A stretch of DNA of 5,299 bases from an uncultured Alphaproteobacteria bacterium (GTDB lineage: Bacteria; Pseudomonadota; Alphaproteobacteria; Rs-D84): NCBI GenBank assembly GCA_946611025.1, contig CAMOCR010000048.1, forward strand, positions 1 to 5,299. The letters are read 5' to 3'. Positions 2,593-5,299 of the stretch are shown here, one piece after another. The position numbers and the translations under genes were made by a program. A model generated the notes under the pieces. It did not search any database and was not told the origin of the DNA. It saw only the letters and a list, made by a program, of their open reading frames with translations. Position 1 is the first letter of the stretch. The number at the start of each line of letters is the position of its first letter.

Positions 2593-5220
2593 ATGAAAAA
2601 TACAATTGGATTAAATCTTGCCCAGGTTAAACAGAATCGCAAAAAATACGGGGAAAATATTATTCCGGAATCTGCGCCGAAATCGATGTTTGCGTTTTTT
2701 ATTGATACATATCGCAACAAAATGAACATGATTTTGGTTGTTATGTTGGTTGTCTTTGGTGCGCTGGGGATGATTGGATATGGCGATATTACCGAAGTTA
2801 TTGGTATTGGTTCGGTGTTGCTGGTAATCGGTATAATTGGCGCGATTACAAAAAGTCGGGCGCAAAAATATACACTAGATTTGAAACGGCGTATTGCAAC
2901 ACGTTTTTACAGTGTTGTGCGCAATGGTGCGGTGGCGCGCATAAATTCGCGCGACATTGTTGTTGGTGATATTGTTATTTTACAGACCGGTGAAATTATT
3001 CCCGCCGATGGATATATCACCCATGGTGCAATTGGTGTGAATAACGCGGTTTTGAATGGCGAAAATGTCGAAATTCAAAAACGCCCCGTAAAAAATTTCA
3101 AATATGTTTATCATCGTCCAACCGCCGATGATTATGTGGGGAAAAATTTATTATTCGCAGGCACAACGGTGCAAAGTGGCGAATGCCAAATGTGTGTGAC
3201 GCATGTGGGGGTGAACACGGAAAACGCGCGGACATTGATTGCGGTGCGTGATATCGTGCCACCAAAAACAGATTTAGATATTAAACTGGATAATCTGGCA
3301 GATGGCATCAGCAAGTTTGGTTTTGTGTGTGCCGCGCTGATTGCGATTTTTCTAATTGCGAATAATGTATATGTTGCGGGCGGGGTATATCAGTATTTTA
3401 GTCAAGATTGGCATCTGTTATTAAATCAAATGATGCACATTATAACAATCGCCCTGACGATAATTGTTGCCGCTGTACCCGAAGGGTTGCCGTTCATTAT
3501 CACAATTATAATCGCCCAGAACGCGCGAAAAATGATACGCAAAAATGTTCTGGCGAAAAATACACACAAAATACCCGAAGCCGGTAATATAAACATTTTG
3601 TGCACCGATAAAACCGGAACATTGACATATGGAAACATGGTGCCGGTGGGGTGTTATCTGGGGGATGGTACCCAGGTTGCCTTTGAACACACCAGTCCCG
3701 CCGGCGAAAAGACATTTAATAACATTGTATTAAATACCGGTGCAAAATTTGATGCCGCGGGGCGTATTATTGGCGGCACCACGACCCAGCGCGCATTGCT
3801 GACATTGGTAGATAAAAATGATGAATATATAAAAATTATGGCTGCAAACACAACTGTTTCCAAATTGCCATTTAACAGTAATAATAAATATTCGTCTGCG
3901 TGTGTCATGAACCGGCGCAAGTTATACACATACTTTACCGGTGCGCCGGAAATTGTGCTGCGCCATGTGAACCGCTATATAGACGCGCATGGCAAAATTC
4001 ATATGATTGATAAAGCAACAATATCCCAAGTTATACACAAAAACGCGCGCGATGCAAAACGCATGTTGGCATTGGCATATTGCGATGGTAATTTCACAGA
4101 TATAAATTCAAAACATAATTTGATTCTTAGTGCGCTGATCGCAATTCGTGACGAAGTGCGCCGTGAAGTGCCATCGGCGGTGCGTTCAATGCATAATGCC
4201 GGAATTCAGGTTATTATGATTACCGGCGATGGAATCGACACGGCACGCGCAATTGCGCGCGACACGGGAATCTTGCGCGATGATGACGATATTGCGATAA
4301 CCGCCGCAGAATTGGATAAAATGACCGATGACGATGTAAAAAGTAAATTGCCGCACATTCGCACAATTGCGCGCGCGTTGCCGACAACAAAACTGCGTAT
4401 CGTAAAATTAGCCCAAGAATTAAATCTGTCGATTGGTATGTGCGGCGATGGCACAAACGATGCGCCGGCGGTTAAACGCGCCGATGTGGGCTTTGTTATG
4501 GGGTCGGGAACCGATGTATGTAAAGAGGCCGCCGATATAATAATAACCGATGATAATTTTGTGTCGGTGGTCGATGCGGTGCTGTTTGGGCGAACATTTA
4601 TGAAAAATATTAAAAAGTTTTTGATGTTTCAATTGCCGATAAACATTACGTTGGTGATAATTTGCCTGATGTATCCGGTGATGTCTGGGGTCGAAGCGTT
4701 GTTGGCAGTTCACATATTGATTATCAATATCGTTGTTGACAGTTTGAATTCATTGGCGTTCAGTGCCGAACCGGTACACGCCGAATATATGCACGATGCC
4801 GCCCCGCGCAAAGGGTCGCCATTGTTGGACAAACAGATGCGCGCAAATTTGGCGATAACGACATTGGTATTCGTTGCGTTTTTTGTGGTTGCAATGACAC
4901 AATGGTTCAATGCCGCATTTGATAATTTACCCGATAAAAACATGTCGGCGCGGTTTGCGTTGTTGCTGTTTTTAGCGGTGGTAAATGGGTTCTGTGTTCG
5001 TACCGATGGGGTGCGATTGCTGCGCGGAATTGGCAAAAACCCAATGTTTATAGTAATTGCATGTATTATCATTGCGGGCGCGGTGTTATTCACCCAGTTT
5101 GGCGGACATATGTTTGGTGGTGCGGGCTTGGATGCGGTACAATGGGCAATTTTAGGCGCAATGGCGGTGTGTCTGGTGCCAATCGATATGTTGCGAAAAA
5201 AACTATTGCAAAAGCGATAA
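2593..5220 (+). CDS. P2-type (PMCA-like) cation-transporting ATPase, probably Ca2+
   Basis: An 875-residue inner-membrane pump. The N-terminal cation-ATPase segment (GLNLAQVKQNRKKYGENIIP, 6-25) supports the ATG at 2593. TM1-2 lie at about 43-88, the actuator domain at 100-225, TM3-4 at 241-310, the phosphorylation and nucleotide domains at 320-670, and TM5-10 at 675-866. Key sites are the phosphorylated Asp339 in DKTGTLT, PEGLP 296-300, GDGTNDAP 618-625, Asn684 in TM5, and Asn712 and Asp716 in TM6. Glu297, Asn712 and Asp716 match calcium site II; the TM5 acidic residue of site I is replaced by hydrophobic Leu, as in single-site PMCA pumps. The C-terminal phrase QFGGHMF also recalls PMCA. Departures from consensus are NGEN (155-158) for TGES, TGAPE (449-453) for KGAPE, TGDG for TGDN, and DEVR for DPPR. 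All strictly catalytic acids remain, so it should work. Expected role: ATP-driven export of Ca2+ or a similar cation. Mn2+ or another cation cannot be excluded. Confidence 0.92.
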   Translation: MKNTIGLNLAQVKQNRKKYGENIIPESAPKSMFAFFIDTYRNKMNMILVVMLVVFGALGMIGYGDITEVIGIGSVLLVIGIIGAITKSRAQKYTLDLKRRIATRFYSVVRNGAVARINSRDIVVGDIVILQTGEIIPADGYITHGAIGVNNAVLNGENVEIQKRPVKNFKYVYHRPTADDYVGKNLLFAGTTVQSGECQMCVTHVGVNTENARTLIAVRDIVPPKTDLDIKLDNLADGISKFGFVCAALIAIFLIANNVYVAGGVYQYFSQDWHLLLNQMMHIITIALTIIVAAVPEGLPFIITIIIAQNARKMIRKNVLAKNTHKIPEAGNINILCTDKTGTLTYGNMVPVGCYLGDGTQVAFEHTSPAGEKTFNNIVLNTGAKFDAAGRIIGGTTTQRALLTLVDKNDEYIKIMAANTTVSKLPFNSNNKYSSACVMNRRKLYTYFTGAPEIVLRHVNRYIDAHGKIHMIDKATISQVIHKNARDAKRMLALAYCDGNFTDINSKHNLILSALIAIRDEVRREVPSAVRSMHNAGIQVIMITGDGIDTARAIARDTGILRDDDDIAITAAELDKMTDDDVKSKLPHIRTIARALPTTKLRIVKLAQELNLSIGMCGDGTNDAPAVKRADVGFVMGSGTDVCKEAADIIITDDNFVSVVDAVLFGRTFMKNIKKFLMFQLPINITLVIICLMYPVMSGVEALLAVHILIINIVVDSLNSLAFSAEPVHAEYMHDAAPRKGSPLLDKQMRANLAITTLVFVAFFVVAMTQWFNAAFDNLPDKNMSARFALLLFLAVVNGFCVRTDGVRLLRGIGKNPMFIVIACIIIAGAVLFTQFGGHMFGGAGLDAVQWAILGAMAVCLVPIDMLRKKLLQKR

Positions 5221-5233
5221 AGATTATTATAAT
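5206..5233 (+). promoter_or_regulatory. sigma70-type promoter of tRNA-Gln
   Basis: TTGCAA (5206-5211) and a consensus TATAAT (5228-5233) are 16 bases apart, with the tRNA starting 12 bases after the -10 box. The -35 box lies inside the last codons of the ATPase gene, whose stop is at 5218-5220, so coding and promoter sequence overlap. Confidence 0.75.
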
Positions 5234-5245
5234 TCGCTATGCTTT

Positions 5246-5299
5246 TGGGGTGTCGTCTAATGGTAGGACAAGAGATTTTGGTTCTCTTTATCATGGTTC
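5246..5299 (+). tRNA. tRNA-Gln (anticodon UUG), 3' end cut by the window
   Basis: The first 54 bases of a tRNA. The acceptor 5' strand is TGGGGTG; a U at position 1 is characteristic of bacterial tRNA-Gln. The D arm is GTCT/GGAC with a seven-base loop. The anticodon stem AGAGA/TCTCT is perfect, around TTTTGGT, giving anticodon TTG (reads CAA). The variable loop is TTAT, and the T stem begins CATGG. The T loop and 3' acceptor strand lie beyond the window, so CCA encoding and the far arms cannot be checked. Confidence 0.93.

Noticed and set aside
4710..5294. Minus-strand open frame opposite the ATPase C-terminus and tRNA-Gln
   Set aside because: Antisense to conserved transmembrane coding sequence and extending into a tRNA gene; composition is that of a shadow frame.

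Overview
The window looks like a chromosomal stretch from a Gram-negative bacterium of moderate-to-low GC, most likely an alphaproteobacterium. The grounds are an alphaproteobacterial-looking GyrA C-terminus, an outer-membrane beta-barrel protein with a terminal phenylalanine, tRNA genes with encoded CCA, and short palindrome-rich intergenic regions. The lineage is inferred from family resemblance and was not tested.

Layout, left to right: (1) the 3' end of gyrA (2-460), a small MerR-type HTH regulator (478-852) and a secreted beta-barrel outer-membrane protein (867-1475) lie head to tail with gaps of 17 and 14 bases, probably one transcript that ends at a long hairpin terminator (1479-1538). 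(2) Positions 1543-1836 hold a minus-strand tRNA-Glu(CUC) and its terminator, plus a second, nearly identical 62-bp copy of 'tRNA 3' end + terminator' 176 bp further along. The 114 bp between the copies carry several hairpins and a tRNA-3'-end-like motif on the opposite strand. This is the oddest part of the window. (3) Divergent from tRNA-Glu is a membrane-anchored or exported flavodoxin (1943-2509) with its own terminator. (4) A complete P2-type (PMCA-like) cation-transporting ATPase, probably a Ca2+ pump, fills 2593-5220. It has an extended -10 box so close to its ATG that the mRNA should be nearly leaderless. (5) The window ends inside tRNA-Gln(UUG) on the plus strand (5246-5299+), whose promoter lies across the end of the ATPase gene.

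Apart from the gyrA-merR-omp run, the genes look like independent units, each with its own promoter and terminator, and no shared pathway is evident. I see no phage genes, transposase, CRISPR array or toxin-antitoxin pair. The items most worth a second look are the duplicated tRNA-Glu 3' end with its structured insert, the motif substitutions in the ATPase, and the export signal on the flavodoxin.
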